DNA from: Amia ocellicauda | Lineage: Eukaryota > Chordata > Actinopteri > Amiiformes > Amiidae | DNA length: 64,000 nt | Direction: 5' to 3' | NCBI RefSeq assembly: GCF_036373705.1 | Contig: NC_089852.1 | Span: 36,142,207-36,206,206 of the forward strand | In this document: piece by piece, positions 31,101 to 41,279 of the stretch | Numbering within the stretch: position 1 is the first letter of the stretch | Layout of the letters: each line of letters opens with the position of its first letter | Notes under the pieces: model-generated | What the model saw: only the letters and a program-made list of their open reading frames with translations | The model's database searches: none | Told to the model about the DNA's origin: nothing | Made by a program: the position numbers and the translations under genes

Positions 31101-34100
31101 ACAGCCTGTCATTACAATTTATTAACACTGCTAACCTCTGCAGTCTTTTGCCAGTTAATTGGAATGTTTAACTTCTGAAATAGTTGCTAAACTACAACTT
31201 AAATGGTTTATAAATATTACTTTTTTTTTTTAATATGTTACAGATTCTTCCACGCATGCTGCAGAATTTACAGCAGGAAAACCTTCTGCTGCCTCTCCAA
31301 GCAGATTGTCATCTTCATCTGATCACCACAGTGCCAGCAGTGATGCCTCCAGGCTTGTCTCACCCTTTTCAGATTCAGTCCTTCATAGCAGCAGCATTCA
31401 ACGTATTATTGACAAATACACCAAAGAGCTGAATCACTCCTTGGATACTGTTGGGAGCTTTCATGGTATAATGCATGCATAACATTTTTTACCTATTTTC
31501 TTGTCTGTCATGTTTTAGGACTAGAAGGTAGGATGACCATTGTTTTGATGGGTTTTAAATAGGGAATATTCTGCATGTTGTAAAGAATACATATGCATAT
31601 TTATTCAAATCTTGTTCCATGTGTATTTCTGAAAGATGATTTAGATATTCAAGTTTTTTTAAGTTCTTTTTGAAGAATTCAGTGCAGAATAAATACGGAG
31701 ACTGAACGAGCACATGTGGCGTTTCCACTGAGAGGAAGTTGCCGACAGTAATCCATAATCCTGATGTCTGTTTGCAGCACCCTCAGCTGCGATGGATGTT
31801 TCGGATTTGGGGGATTCGAATTGTCATATCTCCCTTCGGTTAACAAAGCATGATTACAGTCAGCATTTCCAGCCTCTGACACCAAGAACAGACTTTGATG
31901 TTTCAAGTTCTTCATCCCTCCACTCGGAGAGAAACTCGGTGGTACATAGAACAAAGGATAGCTCTCAGGTATAGATGTCTCTCTTATTCTGTAGTGCTGG
32001 TATCAAAATATGTCTCTGAATCAAATGATATTCTGAGCGTTTGTCAGTAGTGTCGGTAGACAGATATTTCTTAACAAGCAATGTTTTAGTGGTGTATATT
32101 AGTCTTTCTCGTTAATTAAATTTTGTTGTAAGAATGTATATTGACCTGTTAGAACATAATGGCTTTCCATCAATAGAAATCTAATTATGTCCCCTTAGCT
32201 TTGCAGTACCTTTTCTGTAGTTTGACTTGTGCATTTTATAATGGCATGTGTGTATATTATACCATTTAATCCAGGATTTCGATATCTCTGCTCAGAGGCT
32301 TATAGGTACCTCTGCCTCCATGTGCATTCAAGATGGAAATGGAAGACATCTTGGCAGAAGTCTCGCAGATATTTCCAAGCAAACTGAAGTCATGGAAAAT
32401 AACTCGGGTACGTTTAATTTGTGTATATTTAAGTTTTATCTATATTTTCAGGTTTTTGTATTCTGTAAGCCAGTTTTGCAAGTGTCCTGGATAGGTTTAT
32501 ATTAACAGAATGTACAGTGTATAGTATTTGAATGTGCTCTTTGGTGATCTACAGTTGGTTTAAATGTTGGGAATTAATGCCATGCAACTTGTCAGTTTAT
32601 TAGGCATTACGATGATGCTTTAAGACATCATACATTGTGGAAACCCTATTTCATACACTAGTCCTAATTTCTTATTTTCTTTTTGTGACTCAGGCCACTT
32701 TCTTCCTTTAGAACCAAGACCCGACTTCGAAGAATCTTCCTCCTCCTCACAGCAATCTGAAAGACCAGCACAGTCAACGAGTGTGGAGGTACCTTTGCTC
32801 TTGGTTGATTATTGTTCCCACTGGTGTACTTTTACATTTAAAGGTGCGGGAGCTGAAATCTTGTGTTCCAGATGTTTTGTTCAAGCAGTCATTTGAGTTT
32901 GGGAAACCAGTACATGATTCTGTGTTGATGCAGGCCTATGTGCGAGATGTCTTCTGCTCCGGTTCCCCATTTCAATTATGCAATCAAGGATTTTATCTGC
33001 CATTTACACAAAGGCAACCTGCTGTTATATTAAATTGTTTTCCTTTAATCTGGCTCTTTTCTAACCAGTTACCATAATTACTGGAGTTGGAGAAAGCAGT
33101 CCTGGTACGTTCAGACCTTGCCATTTGCAGATGCTCTTCCATTGAGGGCCATTATAATTACCTTACTGTAACTTTTATGTTCAATTAATTACCTACTGTA
33201 AGGAAAGTCCTGCAATGCTGATGGCTTGAAAATTCAGATTGCTTTACCCTGCACTACAGTATATGCCTTTATTTCCAGTATTGATTCTTTTGTTTAGGAG
33301 ATGGACTGCTCAACCCAGAGATGCTTGACTGACATTCCCACAGTATGTCAATCCTCTGATTCAGCTGCCAAAGGTCAGTCTGTGAGCAGTGTATTGACAC
33401 TAGTTGGCATAAGAGATAATAGGAATATGAGGATACATTTTTTGTAATGAACCTGCAAAAATATTAATGTTAGTAGAGTAAGCTAAACTGAAATGTTGAA
33501 TTGCTTATGTATCCTTACATATACTTTTTACACTGTTAAAATCTTTGGAGGTTTTAGAAAAATCATATGCAATCTTTGAGGAACTTAAGCATTGCTGACC
33601 AATGTTTGGATGTTTTGTGAATATTGTGAAAACAAAAAAAAAGATTGTTGCCAACACCATCTTTCCTTTTCTCAATTAGGAGATTCCAGTGTTCACCTCC
33701 TGACCCTGCGGTCCCACGCAACCACGCATCAATACCACTCTATAGATGTGAGAACAGATGGTTCAAGCTCCTGGCGATCACAGGGAAGATCCTTTGAGGA
33801 CGCCAGAGCTGAAACTTCCTCTCCAGTACATCAATCTCTTACCAGGGTTGGTACCGTGCATTGGCATTTTTATTTTAAGAACTTAGGTCATTAACTTAGG
33901 CCAACAGAGTTTTTAAAAATATGCATAGAAGGCATTCATAACATTTCATTCCATAATAAAACTTGAAGTGTTTTGGTATCAAGTGAGGTGAGTTGCTGGT
34001 CCTTTGAAAATGTGTACACAAAGATAACTGCTTATTTTGTGAAGACCCTTTTATGATTTGATTGGAATTGTTTTGATTTAAATATGCAATTGTTGTATAA

Positions 34101-37100
34101 GTTTTAATAGAATTTGGTCATTACTTTGACGTATTTGCCATTAATTTAGGGTTTGGAAATGTCAGTGCAGCACCGCTTAAGTGACTTGGCTCCAGTGCAG
34201 CAATTCAAAAGCTTTGTTCAGGAGATTCACCACGAAGGAAGAGAATCGTCAACCCTGTCTGCCCAAGATGAAAACACAGGGGGTAAGATAATGAAACTGA
34301 CAAATGTCAAATGTTCATTTTTATGTTTTTGTTTAGGGAACACCCATCTCATTGCAACAGAATACTTTGTGGTCTCTACTAGTGTTGCACGGAACTGAAA
34401 CTTCAACACTTTTTCTCTAAACCTTTTACTAAAAAAACAAAATGGTTTGATTTTAATTGGATTTGTTAAGTTTGGTTCTTCTGTCAAATGTGTCTCCCTT
34501 CTTATAATTGAGAGAATCAAGACTAGTCTAGTAATTTGGGCACTTAACTTTTGTTATTAATATTGCAGACATTCAGTATACAGCATGTAGATTATAATTA
34601 TAATTATGCTTGTATGGATTTAAATTATCACAAAACAAAATTACAAATTTATTTCTAGAAAGATTGAAAGAATAAGCTTTTTCAGACTCGAACAGTAAAC
34701 CTACTGTTAGAACAATCACAAGCAAGAGAAAAATACACTCTGCCCCTGTGAAGGTATCAATGTAATTCAGCCCATGCACAAAGCAAAACAATAGCACGAA
34801 CCAAAGAAACAAACTGAGCTTCTGAAATTAGGTCTTCGTTTAACAAAGTATTTAGAGTGTAATTTGGATTGGGCAGGGGGTGGAAGGAGTGACTAATGTT
34901 TGGTGTATGAGATTCTTTTGCATGAGATTTCTAATTGTTTGCTCAAAGGTTTTGGCAGGTATGTGGACATGTTGAAGGTTATTTCATATTAAATTATATT
35001 GTGTAATTCCTGCTGTTCTATAACCAATTACTTGCTTCTGAGAGAAATATTTTATTATGGTGTGGTAGTTTTATAGTTAGTTTAGGGTTTTTCTACCGAG
35101 TTATAGTATAGTTTAAAAAAAAAAAAAGCCCAATGGTTATTCTGTACCTTTTGGTATCTAGTATAATTTCCATATCGGGTATCGTTTTGATATGGATTGT
35201 GATCCTAAACCTGGTATCGAATTCAAAATTCTGGTATAGTGACAACACTAGACTCCACCCTTGCGATGCTGATCTCATCCAATCAGGTTGTCTAGATAAT
35301 GATTTGTGAATATACACTCACCTAAAGGATTATTAGGAACACCTGTTCAATTTCTCATTAATGCAATTATCTAACCAACCAATCACATGGCAGTTGCTTC
35401 AATGCATTCAGGGGTGTGGTCCTGGTCAAGACAATCTCCTGAACTCCAAACTGAATGTCTGAATGGGAAAGAAAGGTGATTTAAGCAATTTTGAGCGTGG
35501 CATGGTTGTTGGTGCCAGACGGGCCGGTCTGAGTATTTCACAATCTGCTCAGTTACTGGGATTTTCACGCACAACCATTTCTAGGGTTTACAAAGAATTG
35601 TGTGAAAAGGGAAAAACATCCAGTATGCGGCAGTCCTGTGGGCGAAAATGCCTTGTTGATGCTAGAGGTCAGAGGAGAATGGGCCGACTGATTCAAGCTC
35701 GTTACAACCGAGGTATGCAGCAAAGCATTTGTGAAGCCACAACACGTACAACCTTGAGGCGGATGGGCTACAACAGCAGAAGACCCCACCGGGTACCACT
35801 CATCTCCACTACAAATAGGAAAAAGAGGCTACAATTTGCACAAGCTCACCAAAATTGGACAGTTGAAGACTGGAAAAATGTTGCCTGGTCTGATGAGTCT
35901 CGATTTCTGTTGAGACATTCAGATGGTAGAGTCAGAATTTGGCGTAAACAGAATGAGAACATGGATCCATCATGCCTTGTTACCACTGTGCAGGCTGGTG
36001 GTGGTGGTGTAATGGTGTGGGGGATGTTTTCTTGGCACACTTTAGGCCCCTTAGTGCCAATTGGGCATCGTTTAAATGCCACGGCCTACCTGAGCATTGT
36101 TTCTGACCATGTCCATCCCTTTATGACCACCATGTACCCATCCTCTGATGGCTACTTCCAGCAGGATAATGCACCATGTCACAAAGGTCCAATCATTTCA
36201 AATTGGTTTCTTGAACATGACAATGAGTTCACTGTACTAAACTGGCCCCCACAGTCACCAGATCTCAACCCAATAGAGCATCTTTGGGATGTGGTGGAAC
36301 AGGAGCTTCGTGCCCTGGATGTGCATCCCACAAATCTCCATCAACTGCAAGATGCTATCCTATCAATATGGGCCAACATTTCTAAAGAATGCTTTCAGCA
36401 CCTTGTTGAATCAATGCCACGTAGAATTAAGGCAGTTCTGAAGGCGAAAGGGGGTCAAACACAGTATTAGTATGGTGTTCCTAATAATCCTTTAGGTGAG
36501 TGTACAAGGACTGTAAAGATGAGCATGTCTGTGTTTGTTTTTTATCAGTGGAACCATCTTCAGAGAGCTTCTGTCCTCTGCAGCCCGAAATCACCTTGAA
36601 TGAGATCGGCGAGAGCTCCTTCACCTTTAATCCAGCAGCTGAACGATTTCTGCAGCTTGGCACCCAGGAAAACCAGACTTGCTCCTCGGACGTCAGCGAA
36701 TACCTTCTCCTGCACGCCATCAATGCCAACGAACATCCTGCTGTTGTGACCAGATCGCAGGAAGATGTGGATCTCTCTCGGCTCTCTGAAGAACCAATTG
36801 AGCATTTGAGATGTCAAAGTGAAGGAAGGGAGCCAGATCTGCAGGAGTCAGTCTATCAGCTGGTAACGTCTCGGAGCACGATAAACAATTCTGTTTTGAG
36901 TGAGCCCCCCGTTACTGAAGCTGTGAAACTTGTGGGTCGTCATCTGGGTGAAATTTCTCTCGGTGACGCAAGACATTCGCCAAGTAAACTAGCAGAAGAG
37001 CTTTGCTCAGATGAGAGAGAGGATGCTTCTGTACTGGAATTTTCTCCAGAAATCGAATCTTCAAAGTTGGAGTTGGCACTCAATGAAAGAGCCGCCACGC

Positions 37101-40100
37101 TGCAACGGGAGCACTTGGATCCTCTGGGTTTAGCTCCAGAGGCTTCAGGAAAGAAAGCCAGTTCGAAGTTCACCATACCTTTCTGGGTAAGATGATGCAT
37201 TACAACATTGTATGCTTCAGGCATCAGTCTTCTATTCTTATTCATTAATATAGTTTATAAAATTTATAAGCCATGAATTTCAATGTTGTTTTTGAAAATG
37301 GGCTTAAGCTACATCCCAGAAATAGATACAGATTTGAGTCAGTACTGCTTTTCTCTTAGATCTATATAAAAAAAAAAAAACTTTATCTGGAACTTGGTTT
37401 CTTTTGAAGTATGCCCTCAGGGGCTTTGCATCCATAAAATGTCCTTGACATGTTAAACGAAGCTACGCCACAGTTTATGATTTGACATGTTTGTGTTGTC
37501 TAACCTTTCAGGAGTTCTAGTAATTAAATGTTTATCGCTTTATTTATTTATTAGTCTGCTTTCATCAGCAAGTAACAATCATAGCCTCATTGGTGTCGAG
37601 GGAAATTAATTTTATTTCCTTTAGAAAAATTCAGTTGTCTAATTTAATTAGATGCCCAAGTCATTTCTGGGGCCATTTGTGTCAGTTGACATTAATGATG
37701 TATGTACCAGCTATGGTCATTCAGTTTGAGCTGTATTTTGCCTGTGGTCTAACATTTTAACCCTTTTAGAGGATTTTTGGTGAAGCTGCTTGTAATAAAT
37801 GTGGTCATGTTCTTGAATCCTTATTCTTCAAAGTAATTCTAGTCTTGTAGTCTTAGTGTACTTTATGACACTCCAAATATGAAATGAACATACTCAGACT
37901 TCACTGCATTCAGAATATTACACAAAACAGATGCATGTGCTCTTATATTACGCAGTTAATTTTTTTGTATTACAGGCTTGAAAGGTTCATTGAACTGGTA
38001 CATGCTGTACACTACTTTTTCTCTTTGTATTTTTTTAATGCACCTGGAAGCTTTTGTGTTGTTATTGTTGTATGTAGTTTGTTTGTTTATTTTATGGGTT
38101 GCCCTTTTGAGCAGTGAAAAGAGAAGCCTGGTGTGGCGAGATCTATTTACAGTCATAACCAATTATGGATTGACTTCCTGTGTTTTCTCTGCATTTTCCT
38201 GCAGTTGGGCTCAAAATCGGTTGTAGCTCGCGTTTGCCTTTTGCAGCATCCCAGTCCACAGAGTTAACTTCACTGTCACACAATATTGATCCTGCCACTG
38301 ATGCTGCCTTTTACACTTTGTCATGCAGGAGGCAGAAAGTGGGAGAGGAATCATGGAAGAACCTGAACTGACTCTAATGAGCCTAAATGAAACCACTCTG
38401 CAAGAAGAAGAGCTAACCAGCAGTAATGGGGAGGAAACCACGGGGGACCGAAGTGAGAAGCCAGTGGGCCTGAGCGAGCGCCTCGAGCTGGAAAATACCA
38501 CTGAGGCGAGTATCGATTCTTGCTGGGGTTCCTTGGCTTCTGTTATCAAGAGCCTTTTCTTCACTGCTATCCAGTAATGAAAATAAGAATCAGTTGAGAT
38601 TTTTCAAGTAATAAAAATTGATAACATTCCAGGATGTCTCTTTCCCTTTTCATTTGTTAGTATTAAGAAAGGGTTAGTATTTTGGGCCACACAATCCTGA
38701 CTATATGCTGTAAAGGTGAGGGGGAAATCTGTAAAATACAGCTAATTAAACCTAGAAATGATATCCATTGCATAACATTGGGCTATATAACAGATAGTTT
38801 TTACAACCCTATTTCCTCTTTAGTGTCATAAAGTAACCATCAAGAAAGCTTTGTTTTATATTCATTTGACTTCACAATTTCTTTCTCAGGACTTGACATC
38901 TAAGACTTCCATGGAGGAAGACCGTTCTGTGCCCACTGCTGCAGATAATGCTGCAGAAGAATGCAGGCGATCAAAAAATGAGTCATCGCCCTCGTGCGCA
39001 GGTGAATAAATAAATTGACACTACAACATTAATAAAATGCAGAGCTTCTAGGATCACTATAATTTTTATTTTTTATTATGGATCCCATACCTAACAGTAG
39101 GTTTATATCAGTTTAAATTTAGTTAAGAGTCCAGTATTAAATTATTTTCTTTGTGGGCACTGCATTATTTTATACATCTGTCCCCACAGCAAGACGTGAA
39201 TTGCTCATTTCTGTTTTTCCTTTCTGTTTGAACAAGTGATGCTTCTGGAATTCCCTTCCTCTGCTGGTGACTTACAAGAGCGCTTTCTTCACAAAAAGAA
39301 TGCATTAATCCAGAAGTCTGCTAAAAGAGTAGAGGAGATAAAAACTCGAAGTCTACAGTCAAGAGATCTTCACACATCTCTTGCACAGAGTTCAAGCTCA
39401 CTCAAGAAGGCAAAGCCTCAGCCCTCGGGTAAGGAGCAGTTTATTTATTACTTTTGTAACAATTGTAAGTTTCCTTGTATAAGGGCTAAGGCATGTAGTT
39501 GTAATTACTTTGGCTTGATTTTCCTTAACATTTAAATCCCAAGCCCTTCTTTCCTGGTTTGAATATAAAAATGAATACAAATATGGCAAGACAGTTGTTT
39601 CCTTATTTTGTGTTCTGTTCTAAAACATGACCTCAGCCAGCGTGGTTGCGCTGAAGAAGGTGGGCAATGTGAAAGTCTGCACGCCTGAACAGAGGAAAGA
39701 TACTGAAGCCGACATGTACCAAAGGACACAGAGGTGGGTAGAGCTTTTGCTTTATATATGATCTTCCCCATCTTTCCTTCATGGTATCACGATTACTGTG
39801 CAAAATAGATGAGGATAAAGTGACTTGTTTTTTGGGGGGGTTATCTGCAGTGTTTTTCTCAGCTTGTCACAGCTGTGCAAATTTGTGTAATTGTTTTGTT
39901 TCCTTCCCTGTTCTCCTGAGAGCAGTCATTTACAAGAGTGTGTGCTAGGAGGTACTGGTTTTCCACCAGTGGACAGTGGTGAGGCAACTGTCATTCCCTC
40001 TGACGAGGGACATTGTGGGACTGTCACCCTGTGGCTGTGGCATTTATTAATGCAGCCTCTTTCTTGCTGTTTTTCACATAAAACTTAAATAATGAGCACG

Positions 40101-41093
40101 AATTTGCTTTTGAGTCAAGAGGAAATGAATGGAAGTAGAACATTTCTGACAGTTTTGTCTTCCTTATTATAGAGTGCAGTTTGAAATGTATCTATTAACA
40201 ATGAGTGTTTTGATTTTAGATTACAATTTTTATTCAGGAGTTGTTAGTCGGTCGGTGGACACTTATTTTAAATTAAGGTAAATTCCAAATTGTAACTTTT
40301 TTTTTGGCATAACAGAACAATTGGATCTATAGCAGTAATGTTTTATATCATGTTTGACTGGCTAATAGTGACCGTTGAAATAAAAGGGTTTATCATGAGA
40401 GCGGTGAGCTGTGTAATTTCACTACTTCCATGTGCAGAATAATAGTGGTGCTAATGTTTTTATAGGTTATATAATCAACTAGATGAGGTGAAGAGGCAAA
40501 AGGAAATTAAGATGAGACAAGAAGCCTCCTTAAAAAATCGTGAAAAGGCAAAGGAGTTCCAACAGGTATTTATAACTGCAGTGTAAAAACCTATATGGTA
40601 ATGTTTGAAATGTAACTTACTGTTGCTTTAATTTGCTATGAACAGGGTGTGTATTTTCTGCTGCACTAATTGAAAAACTTACTAGTAATGTTTCTTCATT
40701 TGTGTGTTAGTAATGTCAAACACTACAGAGTTTAAATTAAGCAAACTAAAATGGAGGTCCAGTAAAATGGACTGTAATTTTCCCATAATGCTCCCTCACT
40801 CCTCTAAATATATGTTTTGGAATCAGTTTGCATGATGGGTATTTGAAGCTGGTTTTATCCTCTGTAAACTTCGGAGTGGAAAAATCTTGTGCAGATGTGA
40901 AGCACTCATAAATTAATTCCTTGAAATAAGGCAAGATGGATTCTAGAGTGGATATAAATACTACCTTGTGATATGAGGATGTTTTTCATTTTTTAGAAAA
41001 TAACCAACCCAAACACTCCGTATCAATCTTATTTATTTTTTCTCTCCACAGAAAACTCTCCAGAAATTGAGAGCCAAACGGACACTGCACTGA
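9730..41093 (+). CDS. CEP295: Centrosomal protein CEP295, 32 coding exons
   Basis: CEP295 acts at the proximal end of new centrioles in centriole assembly, elongation and centriole-to-centrosome conversion. Coding exons: 9730-9843, 9983-10183, 11134-11258, 12039-12132, 12430-12543, 12844-12984, 13370-13553, 13976-14143, 14618-14842, 15211-15314, 15548-15754, 17339-17421, 23699-24740, 25440-25641, 28427-28591, 28859-29056, 30100-30221, 30634-30775, 31244-31465, 31778-31968, 32275-32407, 32694-32788, 33298-33373, 33680-33846, 34150-34282, 36549-37186, 38329-38505, 38890-39001, 39237-39428, 39637-39733, 40466-40565, 41052-41093. All junctions keep phase, giving 2,001 residues against about 2,601 in human. 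The N terminus [20 protein letters not shown], the SLPPPPP motif, the FEDMY block and the C-terminal ALMS-type motif identify it. A family-like start MKRKV begins at the second ATG, 9736. Exon 27 appears to end at a GC donor. A small exon could have been missed in the longest introns. Confidence 0.93.
10184..15547 (+). other. CEP295 introns 2-10, no further genes seen
   Basis: The introns between exons 2 and 11 are 0.2-1.9 kb, AT-rich and free of recognisable transposons. They hold simple tracts only: (CA)10 at 10281-10300, poly-T at 12673-12699 in intron 5 and a 23-nt poly-C at 13770-13792 in intron 7. No small RNA gene was recognised by eye. Confidence 0.5.
13770..13792. repeat. Poly-C tract (23 nt)
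   Basis: An uninterrupted run of C in CEP295 intron 7. On the minus strand it is poly-G, which could form a G-quadruplex; on the transcript it could form an i-motif or bind poly-C-binding proteins. Such tracts are error-prone in sequencing, so the exact length is uncertain. Confidence 0.9.
15831..17073. mobile_element. Non-autonomous hAT-like element, copy 1
   Basis: Lies in CEP295 intron 11. The ends are inverted: TAGGGCTGTGCGATA at the left and TATCGCCCAGCCCTA at the right. It is flanked by an 8-bp target duplication with one mismatch (ATTTAAAT at 15823-15830, ATTGAAAT at 17074-17081), typical of the hAT superfamily. It is 1,243 bp with no transposase ORF, so movement would need a partner element. 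It is about 260 bp longer than copy 2 (21618-22598) because of extra sequence at about 16559-16785. An ATT microsatellite lies at about 16295-16335. Confidence 0.82.
17422..17811 (+). other. CEP295 intron 12, left part
   Basis: Non-coding, AT-rich sequence between exon 12 and the Tc1 element. Nothing recognised apart from short homopolymers. Confidence 0.5.
17814..19393 (-). mobile_element. Tc1/mariner (DD34E, IR/DR type) transposon
   Basis: 1,580 bp flanked by TA dinucleotides (17812-17813 and 19394-19395). The ends are inverted repeats of about 200 bp beginning CAGTG. Each end holds two direct repeats of the AAGTATTTGATCCCC type (outer near 17830, inner near 18005; mirrored near 19205 and 19370), the IR/DR layout of Sleeping-Beauty-like Tc1 elements. 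The transposase is on the minus strand. A 39-nt palindrome (19074-19112 with 19127-19165) sits between the ATG and the right end. Located in CEP295 intron 12. Confidence 0.93.
18154..19029 (-). pseudogene. Tc1 transposase, C-terminally truncated
   Basis: From the ATG at 19029 there are 291 residues. They comprise an N-terminal helix-turn-helix DNA-binding region (about 1-110), then a DDE catalytic domain with D153 in WSDET, D241 in QHDNDPKHT and E276 in DLNPIENLW. There are 34 residues between the last two, the Tc1 DD34E spacing. The frame ends at TGA after RVAKRQP, where relatives have an arginine codon (a likely CGA to TGA change). A small deletion just after shifts the frame, so about 50 C-terminal residues are lost. 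All three catalytic acids remain, but the protein is probably inactive. Confidence 0.88.
19396..21617 (+). other. CEP295 intron 12, middle part
   Basis: No gene recognised. It contains a (TTTA)n tract at about 20080-20107. Several 80-118 codon ORFs here have no family resemblance and lack splice context, so I treat them as chance. Confidence 0.5.
21618..22598. mobile_element. Non-autonomous hAT-like element, copy 2
   Basis: 981 bp, the same family and orientation as 15831-17073. Termini are TAGGGCTGTACGATA and TATCGCCCAGCCCTA. The flanking 8-bp target duplication is perfect: CTAAATCG at 21610-21617 and again at 22599-22606. It has no coding capacity. Both copies share internal blocks such as a CGCAAGCGCACACG-containing stretch and an ATT microsatellite. 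In CEP295 intron 12. Confidence 0.9.
22607..23698 (+). other. CEP295 intron 12, right part
   Basis: Non-coding sequence leading to the exon 13 acceptor at 23698. No repeat or gene recognised. Confidence 0.5.
23699..24740 (+). other. CEP295: CEP295 large exon 13 (1,042 bp)
   Basis: The largest coding exon, about 347 codons. It opens with a helical segment ([26 protein letters not shown] from the exon 12/13 junction), continues through a low-complexity Ser/Pro/Gln-rich region and ends in a glutamine-rich coiled coil around residues [20 protein letters not shown] to the last codon. The open frame beyond 24740 is intronic: the donor CAG|GTAAAT is there, and the next in-phase exon starts at 25440. 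Confidence 0.85.
25900..26515 (+). mobile_element. L2-like LINE 3' remnant
   Basis: In CEP295 intron 14. Decayed translation in shifting frames recalls the L2 reverse-transcriptase C terminus: HLRNIAH near 25995, [12 protein letters not shown], a [11 protein letters not shown] segment, then ITPVFVRLY and [10 protein letters not shown]. The tail GCAGTGCTTTGGGATG near 26465 resembles the L2-type 3' end. Frames are interrupted by stops and shifts, so it is an old, 5'-truncated copy. Confidence 0.65.
26516..28426 (+). other. CEP295 intron 14, right part
   Basis: About 1.9 kb of AT-rich intron without a recognised gene. A TA-rich tract lies at about 27424-27448. Confidence 0.5.
29195..29906. mobile_element. 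Non-autonomous hAT-like element (CTAGAGGTCGACC ends)
   Basis: In CEP295 intron 16. The left end CTAGAGGTCGACCGAT is inverted at the right end, which reads ATTGGTCGATCTCTAG, with two mismatches. About 712 bp, no coding capacity. I could not find a matching 8-bp target duplication, so the superfamily is a guess from end sequences common in fish genomes. Confidence 0.6.
34380..35250. mobile_element. Probable non-autonomous hAT-like element
   Basis: In CEP295 intron 25. It begins TAGTGTTGCAC and ends GTGACAACACTA, inverted with one extra base. The flanking octamers GTCTCTAC (34372-34379) and GACTCCAC (35251-35258) agree at six of eight positions, consistent with an eroded 8-bp target duplication. 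871 bp, no coding capacity. The DD36E element follows 64 bp to the right. Confidence 0.55.
35315..36502 (+). mobile_element. DD36E Tc1/mariner (Incomer-type) element, copy 1
   Basis: 1,188 bp with 29-bp perfect terminal inverted repeats beginning CACTCACCTAAAGG, flanked by TA (35313-35314, 36503-36504). Related copies lie at 54179-55399 (direct) and 55851-56388 (inverted, internally deleted). By eye copies 1 and 2 differ at only about 1-2% of positions, so they spread recently. It lies in CEP295 intron 25 and ends 46 bp before exon 26. Confidence 0.93.
35463..36470 (+). CDS. DD36E Tc1/mariner transposase with 11-residue deletion
   Basis: Open from ATG to stop, 335 residues. The N-terminal half has paired helix-turn-helix regions (about residues 1-110, including [11 protein letters not shown]). 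The DDE domain has D144 (AWSDES), D235 (FQQDNAPCH) and E272 (DLNPIEHLW). There are 36 residues between the last two, the spacing described for the Incomer DD36E group rather than DD34E. Compared with copy 2, 33 nt are missing after residue 79, removing 11 residues from the second DNA-binding subdomain in frame. The catalytic residues are intact; whether it is active is unknown. Confidence 0.88.
   Translation: MGKKGDLSNFERGMVVGARRAGLSISQSAQLLGFSRTTISRVYKELCEKGKTSSMRQSCGRKCLVDARGQRRMGRLIQARYNRGMQQSICEATTRTTLRRMGYNSRRPHRVPLISTTNRKKRLQFAQAHQNWTVEDWKNVAWSDESRFLLRHSDGRVRIWRKQNENMDPSCLVTTVQAGGGGVMVWGMFSWHTLGPLVPIGHRLNATAYLSIVSDHVHPFMTTMYPSSDGYFQQDNAPCHKGPIISNWFLEHDNEFTVLNWPPQSPDLNPIEHLWDVVEQELRALDVHPTNLHQLQDAILSIWANISKECFQHLVESMPRRIKAVLKAKGGQTQY
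36549..37186 (+). other. CEP295: CEP295 exon 26 (638 bp)
   Basis: The second-longest exon, about 212 codons of acidic, Ser/Glu-rich sequence beginning with EPSSESF and ending FTIPFW before a GTAAGA donor. It includes the motif [14 protein letters not shown]. Its acceptor (TTTTTTATCAG) lies 46 bp from the right end of a transposon. Confidence 0.85.
37187..38328 (+). other. CEP295 intron 26
   Basis: About 1.1 kb of non-coding sequence. Short ORFs only; no repeat or gene recognised. Confidence 0.5.
39237..41093 (+). other. CEP295: CEP295 C-terminal ALMS-type motif (exons 29-32)
   Basis: The last four exons encode about 143 basic, helical residues: [18 protein letters not shown], then [35 protein letters not shown] and [13 protein letters not shown] before the stop. 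This matches the ALMS motif shared by CEP295, ALMS1 and C10orf90, which is associated with centrosome targeting. The stop TGA is at 41091-41093. Confidence 0.9.
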
Positions 41094-41250
41094 AGTTCCT
41101 GAATTAAGTTTTTAAGTGATTATATTTTAGTAAAGGGACCAACTAAACATTTTATTTTTGTATGTATATATAATTGAAAACTCATATTTAACAAACTCAT
41201 TAAATGATTGTCTGCTTTTAAGTGCACTTTTGTACAAAAATGTTTGCCTA

Positions 41251-41256
41251 ATTAAA
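41251..41256 (+). terminator. CEP295: Probable CEP295 polyadenylation signal
   Basis: ATTAAA about 160 nt after the CEP295 stop. A second ATTAAA is at 41199-41204. Either would give a short 3' UTR. Confidence 0.5.
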
Positions 41257-41279
41257 ATGTTTTACAAGAATGTATTCCT

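Noticed and set aside
35565-36082. Minus-strand ORFs of 74-78 codons inside the DD36E element
   Set aside because: They are antisense shadows of the transposase and recur identically in copy 2.
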